Source: Agromyces mariniharenae (GTDB taxonomy: Bacteria > Actinomycetota > Actinomycetes > Actinomycetales > Microbacteriaceae). From it: 64,000 nt of DNA. Where the stretch lies: positions 1,162,519 through 1,226,518 of the forward strand of contig NZ_VSSB01000002.1 of NCBI RefSeq assembly GCF_008122505.1. Direction: 5' to 3'. Position numbers and translations under genes: made by a program. The notes beneath the pieces are model-generated. The model saw only the letters and a list, made by a program, of their open reading frames with translations, was not told the DNA's origin and did no database searches. Positions 16,421 to 24,901 of the stretch are shown here, in pieces (positions within the stretch are counted from its first letter, which is position 1; every line of letters begins with the position of its first letter).

Positions 16421-17041
16421 ATGATGAGCTTCGATCTGCTCACGACCGGCTTGTTGATCGGTGTCGCTGCCCTGGCGGTGTTCGCGATCATTGCCGCGGT
16501 CCGTCGACGCAAGCGCAACGCGATTGACGCTCAGGAAGCGGCAAGTTCCCCTACAGTTGCCGCCGAGTCGAATCCTCCGTCGACCACTGCGACGCCGAAT
16601 CCCGTCCCCACACGAACTGCAACCGGAGGTTCAGGACGACCGGGTGATAAGTACCTCGAAGAGCGAACGTTCTCGATGCCATGTACGCCCGAGGAGGCGA
16701 TCTCGGTGATCGCGGCCCAGGTCGACACGAACGGGCAAGAGAGCTTCGGCGTCCCCCTTCGGCAGTTCTTGGAATCGGAGTCCCCTGGGCAACCTCCGTT
16801 GGTGCATTCGATCTATGTATCGGAATTCAATCCGAGCACCGGATTGACCCTCGTCGCAGGCAATCGCGTCAATACCTACTGGAAGGCGCACCTCCAGCTT
16901 GATGGGGCGAACCCGGTCACAGGAACGTTCTCCGTAACGCAGTATGACCGAACCTGGATCGTCAACATCGTGCAGATGGTTGGCGTGCTCGAATCCTCGA
17001 CACGTTCAGTCGGAGGCCAACTGCTCAAGTGGCCGAAGTAG
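16421..17041 (+). CDS. Membrane-anchored protein with extracytoplasmic or cytoplasmic C-terminal domain
   Basis: A 206-residue protein of unknown family. A single N-terminal helix (LLIGVAALAVFAIIAAV, about residues 8-26) is followed by a basic RRRKR cluster, a Ser/Thr/Pro-rich linker (about 40-75) and a folded domain of about 130 residues with alternating strands. The positive cluster after the helix suggests that the C-terminal domain is cytoplasmic. Several starts (GTG 16415, ATG 16421, ATG 16424) share the GAGGG ribosome site. Confidence 0.65.
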   Translation: MMSFDLLTTGLLIGVAALAVFAIIAAVRRRKRNAIDAQEAASSPTVAAESNPPSTTATPNPVPTRTATGGSGRPGDKYLEERTFSMPCTPEEAISVIAAQVDTNGQESFGVPLRQFLESESPGQPPLVHSIYVSEFNPSTGLTLVAGNRVNTYWKAHLQLDGANPVTGTFSVTQYDRTWIVNIVQMVGVLESSTRSVGGQLLKWPK

Positions 17042-17069
17042 AGACCGAATCAACAAGATCGGAGAACGC

Positions 17070-17237
17070 TTGGACGACGTACCCAACGACTACAAGGAGG
17101 ATCTCGCATACCTGAGAGGCCTCTCCGACAAGGGTGTCTTGCAAGCCTCGAATGCGATCTATCAGAAGCTCGACGCCAAGGCAAAGAACCTCCCAGGGCT
17201 GAGACGAGCTCTGAACAACCTCAACGTGAGGTATTAG
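17070..17237 (+). CDS. Possible small helical protein (TTG start)
   Basis: A 55-codon frame reading LDDVPNDYKEDLAYLRG onward, lacking low-complexity sequence and looking like a soluble helical protein. The TTG at 17070 has a GGAG ribosome site 5 nt upstream, and the gene follows the previous stop by 28 nt. No ATG or GTG is available. It may be real or chance. Confidence 0.35.
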   Translation: MDDVPNDYKEDLAYLRGLSDKGVLQASNAIYQKLDAKAKNLPGLRRALNNLNVRY

Positions 17238-17302
17238 GTCCCGAGCGCCGAGTGAGGCGCCCTCGACCTGGCGCCATGGCGATAACTCACGAGCAGGGTC
17301 TC

Positions 17303-17503
17303 TCACGCGCCGAGCCGACTTAGGGCGTTGGTGGTCCAGCGGTTGCAGGCAGCACCCCGTTTAGACGTGAGATGGAACGCCGAGCACGCGGCACAGGGAT
17401 GGATGCCTATCTCGCCGCGTTCGGGATGCGCCCGTCGAAGTGCTCTAAGAACGAGCGCCGCGTCGAGTGCGGTTCGGAATGGCCGTTTGGTGCAGGCGGG
17501 CAT
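17303..17503 (-). CDS. Small zinc-ribbon-like protein
   Basis: A 66-residue protein. A basic helical part (RPFRTALDAALVLRALRRA) is followed by HPCAACSAFHLTSK, which resembles the CxxCxxxHLT(S) ending seen in many small actinobacterial proteins, probably a zinc ribbon. The ATG at 17503 follows a strong GGAAGGGG ribosome site. It stands alone on this strand. The function of this type of protein is not known; nucleic-acid binding is plausible. Confidence 0.6.
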   Translation of the reverse strand: MPACTKRPFRTALDAALVLRALRRAHPERGEIGIHPCAACSAFHLTSKRGAACNRWTTNALSRLGA

Positions 17504-17610
17504 CGCCGCCCCTTCCTGTAACTGGAAAAGGAACGACGCGCTCCGCCTAAAGTACGGCCAACGTCCGAGTTCGCCGCCTTATAGCGCGAACCCAGGGCAC
17601 CTCAATGGGT

Positions 17611-17865
17611 TTATTGCCAAGGCAATCTTGGCGGTCTACACCTGCGGTGCGCAACCGTCTGAAATGAGATTCCGAGCTGCGCCTCAGGTGCGGACCGACG
17701 CCGACCGCCTCCTGGCTGACCGTTGTTGACGCGATCGATCTCAAGAGCGTCGCCAGTCACGGGCACACGCGGCAGATCCCAGGAGTGCAGTTCCGGCTCC
17801 GTCGGCCACCACTCCTCGGTGAAGAGAAGCGGAAACGCCATGATCGTGCTCATGGCCGGGAGCAT
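17611..17865 (-). CDS. Possible hypothetical protein, perhaps truncated
   Basis: The first 50 residues (FPLLFTEEWWPTEPELHSW, then VPVTGDALEIDRVN) look like genuine coding sequence; the remainder is Arg/Gly-rich and less convincing, as if the frame were lost. Three in-frame ATG codons within 27 nt compete for the start and none has a strong ribosome site. It may be a decayed gene. Confidence 0.3.
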   Translation of the reverse strand: MLPAMSTIMAFPLLFTEEWWPTEPELHSWDLPRVPVTGDALEIDRVNNGQPGGGRRRSAPEAQLGISFQTVAHRRCRPPRLPWQ

Positions 17866-18000
17866 ACGCGTTCACCGGGAGCGCCCGGCGAGTTATCCAC
17901 GACGGTGCCGGGTCGCCGGCGCGCGACAGGATCGGCGTCGCCGGTGGTCTCCCCCGGCGCGCGGCGTCCTTGGCGTGTCGCATCACGGCGACGTACACTT

Positions 18001-18016
18001 TCGAACAAACGTTCGA
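18001..18016. promoter_or_regulatory. LexA (SOS) box
   Basis: TCGAACAAACGTTCGA is a perfect palindrome matching the actinobacterial LexA operator consensus TCGAAC-N4-GTTCGA. It lies 18 nt before the ATG of the DUF6504-like gene, where bound LexA would block transcription until DNA damage. Confidence 0.85.
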
Positions 18017-18034
18017 ATAACGCGAGGGCCACAG

Positions 18035-18313
18035 ATGCTCACAATCAACAGCACAGAACCAGTCACAGTCTGGCTAGACCCTTCCGGCCGGCCAGCACGA
18101 CTCGTCTACCACGGTGCTTGCTACCGCGTAATCGACACACCGACTGCTCTGCCGCGTGAGCCTGAGTGGCCGTCCGGCATTGGTCATCCGCCAGCTGACG
18201 TCCTGCTCGCTCTCGGGTGGCGGGTGACGGGGCGAAACGAGCTCGACGACCTTCTCGTCTTCGACCTGCGTCTCGAACCCGACGGCTGGGTCGTCGAAGC
18301 CACGTACGCGTAG
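18035..18313 (+). CDS. DUF6504-like protein, LexA-regulated
   Basis: A 92-residue protein. The N-terminal part (EPVTVWLDPSGRPARLVYHGACYRVIDTPT) and the end (LLVFDLRLEPDGWVVEATYA) resemble the DUF6504 family, which in actinobacteria is often found with SOS mutagenesis genes such as the imuB-type polymerase. Here no polymerase gene is nearby. The ATG at 18035 follows a GCGAGGG ribosome site and sits directly downstream of the LexA box, so it should be DNA-damage inducible. The stop overlaps the next gene's GTG by 1 nt. Family assignment is from memory of the motif. Confidence 0.7.
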   Translation: MLTINSTEPVTVWLDPSGRPARLVYHGACYRVIDTPTALPREPEWPSGIGHPPADVLLALGWRVTGRNELDDLLVFDLRLEPDGWVVEATYA

Positions 18314-18555
18314 TGGGTACGAATCGTCGCTATCCAGATCGAGCGGACGAACGCGCAGACGAGATTCGACTCGAGCGGGCAAAGAACGGTGCTCCGGTGT
18401 CTCTCACGACGACCGAGGTTCGCGCCACCGGACCCCGCACCACGCCTAATGAGCCCGTCCCTGTGGTCGCCACGATTCGCTACCGCGTGATCTATGAGGA
18501 GCCGCGGCAGGTGAGGCGCTGGCAGTCGCATGGACGCGTGGAGCTGTCCTCGTGA
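18313..18555 (+). CDS. Small conserved-looking protein in the SOS mini-operon
   Basis: An 80-residue basic protein starting with GTG at 18313 (TAGTG overlap with the previous stop). It begins GTNRRYPDRADERADEIRLERA, a YPDxADERA pattern recalled from small actinobacterial proteins near SOS genes, and ends in a strand-rich ATIRYRVIYEEPRQVRRW segment. There are no membrane helices. It should be co-transcribed under the LexA box; function unknown. Confidence 0.6.
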   Translation: MGTNRRYPDRADERADEIRLERAKNGAPVSLTTTEVRATGPRTTPNEPVPVVATIRYRVIYEEPRQVRRWQSHGRVELSS

Positions 18556-18629
18556 AGTACGTCGACCCAACGACTCGCCAGGATCAGTTTGTCTGGCTCT
18601 ATGCCAACGCGGTCAGCCGCCGCGGTTGA
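18552..18629 (+). CDS. 25-residue ORF coupled to the SOS mini-operon
   Basis: A GTG at 18552 overlaps the preceding stop (GTGA, 4 nt) and reads 25 codons, beginning KYVDPTTRQDQFVWLYANAV. The coupling argues for translation. It may be a real short peptide or the head of a gene that has lost its body. Confidence 0.4.
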   Translation: MKYVDPTTRQDQFVWLYANAVSRRG

Positions 18630-18671
18630 CGTGTCGAGTCGCCTCTAATCGGCGCATGGGGATGATCTCGC

Positions 18672-19868
18672 CTACTCGAGCGTCTGCTCTGACATCCACC
18701 GCTCCACTTTCGGCGAGATCGTTTCCGGATACTTCTGTTGCATGAACTCAAGGAACGGCAGCATGCCAGCCGCCTGATCCCTACCGTTCGCGTCGCGCGT
18801 CGGCTGATCGAGCAACTGGTTCAAGTCGGCAGCGGCAAGTTCCTCAGCCACGAGCTCAAGTCGCATCAGCACGACGTTGCTGTAGTCGTAGCTTCGGGTG
18901 AAGTCGGCCTCGTCGAGCCATTTGTGCTTCAATATCCTGCGAACCGATGACGATTCAAGATCTTTCGGGAGGCTCATGCTGTCTAGCCACTTCCCGTTCT
19001 CGAAGGCCCGATAGAAGGCTCCCGCTGATCGGAAACTGCGTCGCTTCTCAAGGACGAGCTCTTCAATTTCCTGGATCGTCGCCTCACTCACATACCGCGT
19101 GATCAGGTCATAGGCCAGACTCGCGAGCGAGATGTAGTGAATCGCAAGATTGGGCTCGAGCGGTGTCGCCGGCGTATGAGCCTTCTCGTTCCGCAGGAAT
19201 TGGATCGACATGTTGAGGTACTTCACTCCATCGAAGAAGTCCTTCTCGACGGCGGTCGAAGCTTGATGACCGAAGATATTCTCGTGATTGGAGGGAGCGA
19301 AGGCGTCCGTAGCCCTCTCGCTGCCGGTCTTCTCGCGAAGCTTCTCGCGCACGAGTTTGTAGGACTCCTCGACTGCGTGGAAGAAGTCCCCGCCAGCGAG
19401 GTACTGGGCGATGTGGCTGTAAATGTCCTCGTGAATCTCAATCTGGATCCGGTTGGCGGTGACAGACGCTTCAGTTGTGAAGGTGGGCGGGAATCCTGCC
19501 GAGGGTTCGGCCACCCCGGTTGTGCCATGCGTACCATCTAGGCCCCGCGCGATCTCACGCAGACGGGCGACTTGGTTGTCGTCGATGTCCACTCCCCACG
19601 GGCCCACCGCTGTCTTAGCTTCGACGTACTCCCCAAGGGCGACCAAGGACGATGACACCTCGGCATCGGTGCCGTTCTTCCACAACGCGCGCATTCGGTT
19701 GGCCTTGGAATCGCCGAAGCCCGGGTACTGCTCGGCGTCATAGATGTCGATGTTCAGGTCGCGGAAGAAGTTCGCGAAGGAGGCGTTGGAGAAGTCCAGC
19801 ACATGGCCGTTGGACATTCCGAAGACGCCCTCGAGGTACGTTTTGCTGGCCATGGAAAGGTTGCTCAC
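18672..19868 (-). CDS. TIGR02391/Abi-like protein, last gene of the hsd operon
   Basis: A 398-residue protein. Residues about 150-270 match the TIGR02391 (Ymh-type) pattern, with a helix SYKLVREKLREKTG and a conserved-looking FDGVKYLNMSIQFLRNEKAH segment; the RN..AH motif recalls HEPN-like RNases and abortive-infection proteins. The N-terminal 90 residues (FANFFRDLNIDIYDAEQY, KANRMRALW) resemble the domain that precedes Abi C-terminal modules. The GTG start at 19868 overlaps the AAA gene stop (GTGA), so it is translationally coupled to the rest of the operon. It is a good candidate for the toxic or abortive-infection arm. Domain calls are from motif recognition. Confidence 0.75.
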   Translation of the reverse strand: MSNLSMASKTYLEGVFGMSNGHVLDFSNASFANFFRDLNIDIYDAEQYPGFGDSKANRMRALWKNGTDAEVSSSLVALGEYVEAKTAVGPWGVDIDDNQVARLREIARGLDGTHGTTGVAEPSAGFPPTFTTEASVTANRIQIEIHEDIYSHIAQYLAGGDFFHAVEESYKLVREKLREKTGSERATDAFAPSNHENIFGHQASTAVEKDFFDGVKYLNMSIQFLRNEKAHTPATPLEPNLAIHYISLASLAYDLITRYVSEATIQEIEELVLEKRRSFRSAGAFYRAFENGKWLDSMSLPKDLESSSVRRILKHKWLDEADFTRSYDYSNVVLMRLELVAEELAAADLNQLLDQPTRDANGRDQAAGMLPFLEFMQQKYPETISPKVERWMSEQTLE

Positions 19869-21040
19869 CCGGCTGTCTCCTTCGAGGTTGACTCCTGATC
19901 ACGTTCCGGCTCGGATGCAAGGAGTGCGTCCACCAACAGCATCGAGATCACTTCGTTGGTTACCTTGCCGAGCCGGCGCACGTTTGCTGCCTTCCGGACT
20001 AGTGGTTCGAGACGCTCCTTGATGTCTTCTGCGTCAAGGGCCGCTTGCTCATGGCGATCAAGCTCGCTCACCCGACGATCCACCAGCTGGTGAACGACCG
20101 TCCGAACTTCGTCCACCGATAGGGGTTGGAACGGAATCAGGGCGTCGAATCTGGAGAAGAGGGCGTCCCCGAGCGCATTGCGAATCTCCTGCTCGGAGCC
20201 GTAGTTGGAGGTGCAGATGATGAGGGACCGTCCGACATCAACGCGGTAGTTCTTATCCTCGAATACACCACCATCGAAGAACTGGTAGAAGGCGCTGTGG
20301 AACACAGCTGCTGCCTTGTCGAACTCATCGATGAGGATCACGCCGGATTCTCGATCGAGGAGGTCTCGAGCGAAGGATGCCTCGGAATGTCGACCTCCAA
20401 AGAGGTAGGAGGCGAAGTTCTCACTGTGAAACATCGAGAACTGCTTGCGCATGAGGTCGCCGCCGAGCAGGCCGTTGATGAACTGCGCAGTCTCTGTCTT
20501 TCCGACACCCGACGGTCCGAAGAACATGATTACCACCGGCTTGTCACGGCTCGCTCGGGTAAGCGGGTAGAGCGCGGCGAGAAGCGTATCCCTCACGTCC
20601 TCTTGTCCCACGAGGTGCCCCGCGAATCCGTCTCGAAAGTCGACGAGTGTCTGACGTGTGGCAGTCGGGTACTTGAATCGTTTGACGGAGGTACCCGGGA
20701 AGGCTCGCTTGAGATGAGCGTGCACTTGTTCCGGGGGGTTATGAAGATGAAGTTTGGCAGGGTTTAGGGATCGGATCAGACCTGGAAAGTTCGAGATGAC
20801 ATGCTCGTGGAGGCTGGCGTAGTCGCCCGATTTTGCGACGAGTCGCTTGGGCCGCTCCATCGGCTCGGGCTCGGAACGCTCAGCCCCGTCCTGCACAACT
20901 CGAAGCTCACGGCGTCGCTCATCGTGCTCAAACACCGCCTCCAGGAGTCCGTCATTTTCGCTCTCTTTGACCTTCATCTCAAACCACGAGAGTGGACCGT
21001 AATAGATCGTGACCTTCGTGGTATCACGCGTCATGCTCAA
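19865..21040 (-). CDS. AAA+ ATPase, ClpA/ClpB-like AAA_2 type
   Basis: A 391-residue protein. A 125-residue N-terminal region of unknown fold is followed by an AAA+ module: Walker A GPSGVGKT (175-182), Walker B ILIDEFD (235-241), sensor-1 IICTSN (274-279) and an arginine-finger-type SRFD (296-299). The closest look is to single-AAA Clp/Hsp100 unfoldases, without a ClpP-binding loop that could be recognised. A start at 21034 (MTRD) is also possible. It overlaps the DUF6414-like gene by 17 nt and the Abi-like gene by 4 nt. It likely powers a conformational change or remodelling step in the system. Confidence 0.87.
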   Translation of the reverse strand: MSMTRDTTKVTIYYGPLSWFEMKVKESENDGLLEAVFEHDERRRELRVVQDGAERSEPEPMERPKRLVAKSGDYASLHEHVISNFPGLIRSLNPAKLHLHNPPEQVHAHLKRAFPGTSVKRFKYPTATRQTLVDFRDGFAGHLVGQEDVRDTLLAALYPLTRASRDKPVVIMFFGPSGVGKTETAQFINGLLGGDLMRKQFSMFHSENFASYLFGGRHSEASFARDLLDRESGVILIDEFDKAAAVFHSAFYQFFDGGVFEDKNYRVDVGRSLIICTSNYGSEQEIRNALGDALFSRFDALIPFQPLSVDEVRTVVHQLVDRRVSELDRHEQAALDAEDIKERLEPLVRKAANVRRLGKVTNEVISMLLVDALLASEPERDQESTSKETAG

Positions 21041-21794
21041 CCCCGGCCAAGAGAACGTCGTACACGTCGAGCTGCTCGTCTTGCACCACTGCGTCGTCGC
21101 GGCGGACGATCTGGCTCGCCGTGACCTCTGGGCCGGAGTCTGGCGACATCTCGGCCTGCATCGTCAGGCTGGATTGAGATGCTTGCCCCACTCGCACCCC
21201 GTGGAAGACAAGATCCATTCTTCCGAGATCAACAAGCCCGTAGTTGTTGCGAAAAGCTTGGATGTTGAAGCGCAGAATGCAATTGGCACCCTCGTCGTCC
21301 TCCGCGAGCAGTTCGTAGTAGCCCTTGGCCGCTTCCAGCGCCTCGTCCAACACAGCGAGGTTCACCGGTAGCTCGTCGGTCTTCATCATCGCCATGTATG
21401 GCGTGTACATCTTCATCCAAGCAGCCGAATCCCTGCGAGCACTCACGCTGAGGCCGCCCAGCCGCTTTATCCCTTTCAACTCATCGAGCTTGGCAAGGTA
21501 GTCAGTGAGGATGGTGTTCGAGAGCGTCTTGTTGAGGATGCTGCGCCCGAGTGCCGATGCGCTCGCAGCTGCCCCGGCCTCGGCGGAGCCTCCAAAGAAC
21601 GGCAGCCAATTGAACTTCGCGGCCGCCTTCGCACTCGCGCTCGCTTCCACCTCGGCGGTGCGTTCCCGCGTCTGGTCTCTCGCGATGGTCTCTTTGCCAC
21701 CCGCCGCGATGTCTAGCAAGTCGGATGCTGATTCTTCATCAAAGTAGACAACCTTGACGAAGGTCTTGGCCTTGTCTTTCGAGTCTGAAGCCAT
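21024..21794 (-). CDS. DUF6414-like protein
   Basis: A 256-residue soluble protein. The N-terminus, VKVVYFDEESASDLLDIAAGG, matches the start typical of DUF6414 proteins; a long Ala-rich helical stretch (about 45-85, SASAKAAAKFNWLPF) and a mixed C-terminal domain (FNIQAFRNNYGLVDLG) follow. The family has no established function but occurs near defence and phage-related genes. The ATG overlaps the hsdR stop by 1 nt (TGATG), which fixes it as part of the same operon. Confidence 0.75.
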   Translation of the reverse strand: MASDSKDKAKTFVKVVYFDEESASDLLDIAAGGKETIARDQTRERTAEVEASASAKAAAKFNWLPFFGGSAEAGAAASASALGRSILNKTLSNTILTDYLAKLDELKGIKRLGGLSVSARRDSAAWMKMYTPYMAMMKTDELPVNLAVLDEALEAAKGYYELLAEDDEGANCILRFNIQAFRNNYGLVDLGRMDLVFHGVRVGQASQSSLTMQAEMSPDSGPEVTASQIVRRDDAVVQDEQLDVYDVLLAGVEHDA

Positions 21795-24700
21795 CAGTCC
21801 TTTTCTCCCGCACCCAACCCAAAGAACCGCTCAAAGAACGCCCCGAGCTTCTCGATCACACGCTGCTTCTTCTCGGCATGGCCCCCTCCGGCCGAGAAGC
21901 GGGACGCTGGAGGCAAAATCTTGGTGATTGCTGTTCCCGAGGTGCGAAGCTGGCCGTCGCGGAATGCGGCATCGAGGAAGGCCCGCGTCTGCTCGGGACG
22001 TAGCTGTAGATCGGCGATGATGGCCTCGAGCTCGGCCTCGCGTTTGGCGGCGACGAACGCCCGCCACTGATCGTTGACAGAGCCGTCCACCGATACCGAG
22101 TCAACGAAGCTCTCGACGAGGTCGCGCTTGCTGCGCAGCGTCGGGCTGGCGTCGACGGCTCGGCTGATCTGGGCGCGGATCTCCTTGTCGTCGCCGTCGC
22201 CGCGCTCAGTCCGGTACTGCGCAACGAGCATGAGGATGTAGTCGACGTTGATCTCGACGTGCTTGATCAGCTCGATCTCGAAGATAACGTCATCGTTGAT
22301 GATTTCCTTGTCGGCGTCATGGCCTTTCCGGAATTCGGCATAAAGGTCGAGGTAGACGCTCCGGTAGTCCTGGCCCTGGCGTTCCGTGAGAAGGTCATTG
22401 CCGGCGAAGTCGTCGAACGAGGTGAGGATGTTCTGCAGGCGCAGGATGGCGCCAAATAGGTTGATGAAGTCCTTCTGAGCCGCCTCGCCGACGATCTGCT
22501 GTCCGAGCGGGAACTCACGCAGGAGCATCGCCACCTTTTCGGCGTACTCGTTGTAGTACTCGAGGTAGGGCTTGAGAAGCACAATGCCGCGGGCATCCTT
22601 GTTGCCGAACAGCTCAAGCGCGCCGTTGGTCTCTTCCTCGAGGTCGCGGAACGCCACGATGTTCCCGTACGTCTTCACCGAGTTCAGAATTCGGTTGGTT
22701 CGCGAGTACGCCTGGATCAGGCCGTGGGCGCGCAGGTTCTTGTCGACGAAAAGGGTGTTGAGAGTGGTGGCGTCGAAGCCTGTGAGGAACATGTTGACCA
22801 CGATGACCAGATCTATCTCGCGGTTCTTCATTCGCTGCGACAGGTCCTTGTAGTAGTTCTGGAACTTGTCTGCGCTGGTGTCGTAGCTGGTGCCGAAATA
22901 GCCGTTGTAGTCCTGAATTGCGCCCTCGAGGAAGCTCCGGGCGTCGCCACTCAGGCCCTCGGTGTCGAACGCCTCGTCGTCGAGGATGCCGTCGTCGCTC
23001 GCATCGTTCGCGCCGTACGAGAAGATGACGCCGACCTTGAGACGGCGGTCCGAGGTCAGCTGCTCTTGCTGCGCCTTGAACTGCAGGTAGTAGCGCTGCG
23101 CGGCGTCGATCGACGCAGTGGCGAACAGGGCGTTGAAGCCTCGCACCCGCTTCTTCTCGCGGATTGCTTCCGCTTGCCTGCGTGCGCGAACTGACTCCGC
23201 CACGTTGGTCACGACCGAGTGCTCATAGCTCGAGGCCCGCTTGGTCTTCTGGTCGAAGTGCTCCAGGATGTAGCGCACGATGTCGTTGACCCGGCGGGGA
23301 TCGAGCAGCGTCTTCTCGGTCTCGATCGAGGAGACCTGCTTGTCGTCCGGGCTCCCGACCCTAATGGTGTTGACGTAGTCGATACGGAACGGCAGGACGT
23401 TCTTGTCGGTTATGGCGTCGACGATTGTGTAGGTGTGCAGCTTGTCGCCGAAGGCCTGCTCGGTGGTCCTCAGCTGCGGGTTGCCACCGGTGCCCGCATT
23501 GGCCACGAAGATCGGCGTGCCCGTGAAGCCGAGCAGGTTGTACCGCTTGAACGCGCGAGTGATGTCGGTGTGCATGTCACCGAACTGCGAGCGGTGACAC
23601 TCATCGAAGATGATCACGACATGGCCCGAGTAGATCTCGTGCCCCTTGTTTGCCTTGATGAACGTTGACAGCTTCTGGATCGTCGTGATGATGATCCTTG
23701 AGCTCGCATCCTCGAGCTGGCGCTTCAGGATGGCGGTGGACGTGTTCGAGTTGGCGGCGCCCTTTTCGAAGCGGTCGTACTCGCGCATCGTCTGGTAGTC
23801 GAGATCCTTGCGGTCGACGACGAACAGTACCTTGTCCACGCTCGGCAGCTTCGAGGCCAACTGAGCGGTCTTGAATGACGTAAGTGTCTTGCCGGACCCG
23901 GTCGTGTGCCAGACATACCCGCCGGCCTCGACCGTGCCAAGTTTTCGATAGTTGGTGGAGATCTCGATCTTCTGGAGAATCCGCTCGGTCGCCACGATCT
24001 GGTACGGCCGCATGACGAGCAGGTCACGGTCGGCCGTGAGAACGCAATAGCGCGTCAGGATATTCAGAATCGTGTGCTTCGCGAAGAACGTTCGCACGAA
24101 CGACTTCAGGTCTTGGATCGGCTTGTTCTGAGCATCGGCCCACCATGACGTGAACTCGAAGCTGTTCGACGTCTTCTTGCCCCGCGCGGCCTTCTGCCCC
24201 TCCTTGAGGTGCCGATTGCGCGTCGTGTTCGAGTAGTACTTCGTCAGCGTGCCGTTGCTGATGACGAAGAGTTGGACGTATTCGAAGAGGCCCGAGCCGG
24301 CCCAGAAGCTGTCGCGCTGATAGCGGTTGATCTGGTTGAACGCCTCGCGGATGTCGACGCCGCGGCGCTTCAGTTCGATGTGGACCATCGGGAGGCCGTT
24401 GACGAGCACGGTGACGTCATAGCGGTTCGCGAAGTTGCCCCCACCCTCCGCCTCCCCCTGGGCGATCTCGTACTGGTTGATTACCTGGAGGCGATTGTTG
24501 TGGATGTTGGTCTTGTCCAGCAGCGTGATGTTCTTCGTTGAGCCGTCGTCGCGCTTCAGGATCTGGACATGGTCCTCCTGGATACGAACGGTCTTCTCGA
24601 CGATGCCTTCGTTTTGGCCGGCGATCTTCTCGCTGAAGAAGGCCACCCATTCTTTGTCGCTGAACACGACGTCGTTGAGCGCCTCAAGCTGGCTGCGGAG

Positions 24701-24901
24701 GTTCGCAATCAACTGCGCCTCCGAAATGAGGGGGAGGTACTCGAAGGCCTGCGACTCGAGCAGGCGAATCATCTCGCGCTCGAGGTCGGCTTCCGATTGG
24801 TAGGCACTGGCGTGTGACGGTTCGGCGACGTACTCAGCGACGACCGTGCTCTCGGCGGATACGGCAATTGGATCATACTTGCGTAGCGGCATCTCAGTCA
24901 T
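21794..24901 (-). CDS. hsdR: Type I restriction enzyme, R subunit (HsdR)
   Basis: A 1035-residue protein, normal length for HsdR. The nuclease site is visible near the N-terminus (Asp162 of YDVTVLVNG, then IELK with Glu176 and Lys178, a PD-(D/E)xK pattern). The SF2 translocase has Walker A TTGSGKT (333-339), DECH (433-436) and GFTGTP further on, followed by a helical C-terminal region for HsdM contact. It translocates DNA and cuts unmodified sites away from the recognition sequence. It overlaps the HsdM-S gene by 8 nt. All key residues are intact, so it should be active. Confidence 0.95.
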   Translation of the reverse strand: MTEMPLRKYDPIAVSAESTVVAEYVAEPSHASAYQSEADLEREMIRLLESQAFEYLPLISEAQLIANLRSQLEALNDVVFSDKEWVAFFSEKIAGQNEGIVEKTVRIQEDHVQILKRDDGSTKNITLLDKTNIHNNRLQVINQYEIAQGEAEGGGNFANRYDVTVLVNGLPMVHIELKRRGVDIREAFNQINRYQRDSFWAGSGLFEYVQLFVISNGTLTKYYSNTTRNRHLKEGQKAARGKKTSNSFEFTSWWADAQNKPIQDLKSFVRTFFAKHTILNILTRYCVLTADRDLLVMRPYQIVATERILQKIEISTNYRKLGTVEAGGYVWHTTGSGKTLTSFKTAQLASKLPSVDKVLFVVDRKDLDYQTMREYDRFEKGAANSNTSTAILKRQLEDASSRIIITTIQKLSTFIKANKGHEIYSGHVVIIFDECHRSQFGDMHTDITRAFKRYNLLGFTGTPIFVANAGTGGNPQLRTTEQAFGDKLHTYTIVDAITDKNVLPFRIDYVNTIRVGSPDDKQVSSIETEKTLLDPRRVNDIVRYILEHFDQKTKRASSYEHSVVTNVAESVRARRQAEAIREKKRVRGFNALFATASIDAAQRYYLQFKAQQEQLTSDRRLKVGVIFSYGANDASDDGILDDEAFDTEGLSGDARSFLEGAIQDYNGYFGTSYDTSADKFQNYYKDLSQRMKNREIDLVIVVNMFLTGFDATTLNTLFVDKNLRAHGLIQAYSRTNRILNSVKTYGNIVAFRDLEEETNGALELFGNKDARGIVLLKPYLEYYNEYAEKVAMLLREFPLGQQIVGEAAQKDFINLFGAILRLQNILTSFDDFAGNDLLTERQGQDYRSVYLDLYAEFRKGHDADKEIINDDVIFEIELIKHVEINVDYILMLVAQYRTERGDGDDKEIRAQISRAVDASPTLRSKRDLVESFVDSVSVDGSVNDQWRAFVAAKREAELEAIIADLQLRPEQTRAFLDAAFRDGQLRTSGTAITKILPPASRFSAGGGHAEKKQRVIEKLGAFFERFFGLGAGEKD

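Noticed and set aside
17328..17729. 133-codon plus-strand frame
   Set aside because: Poor composition, no ribosome site, and it overlaps the better-supported zinc-ribbon-like gene on the other strand.
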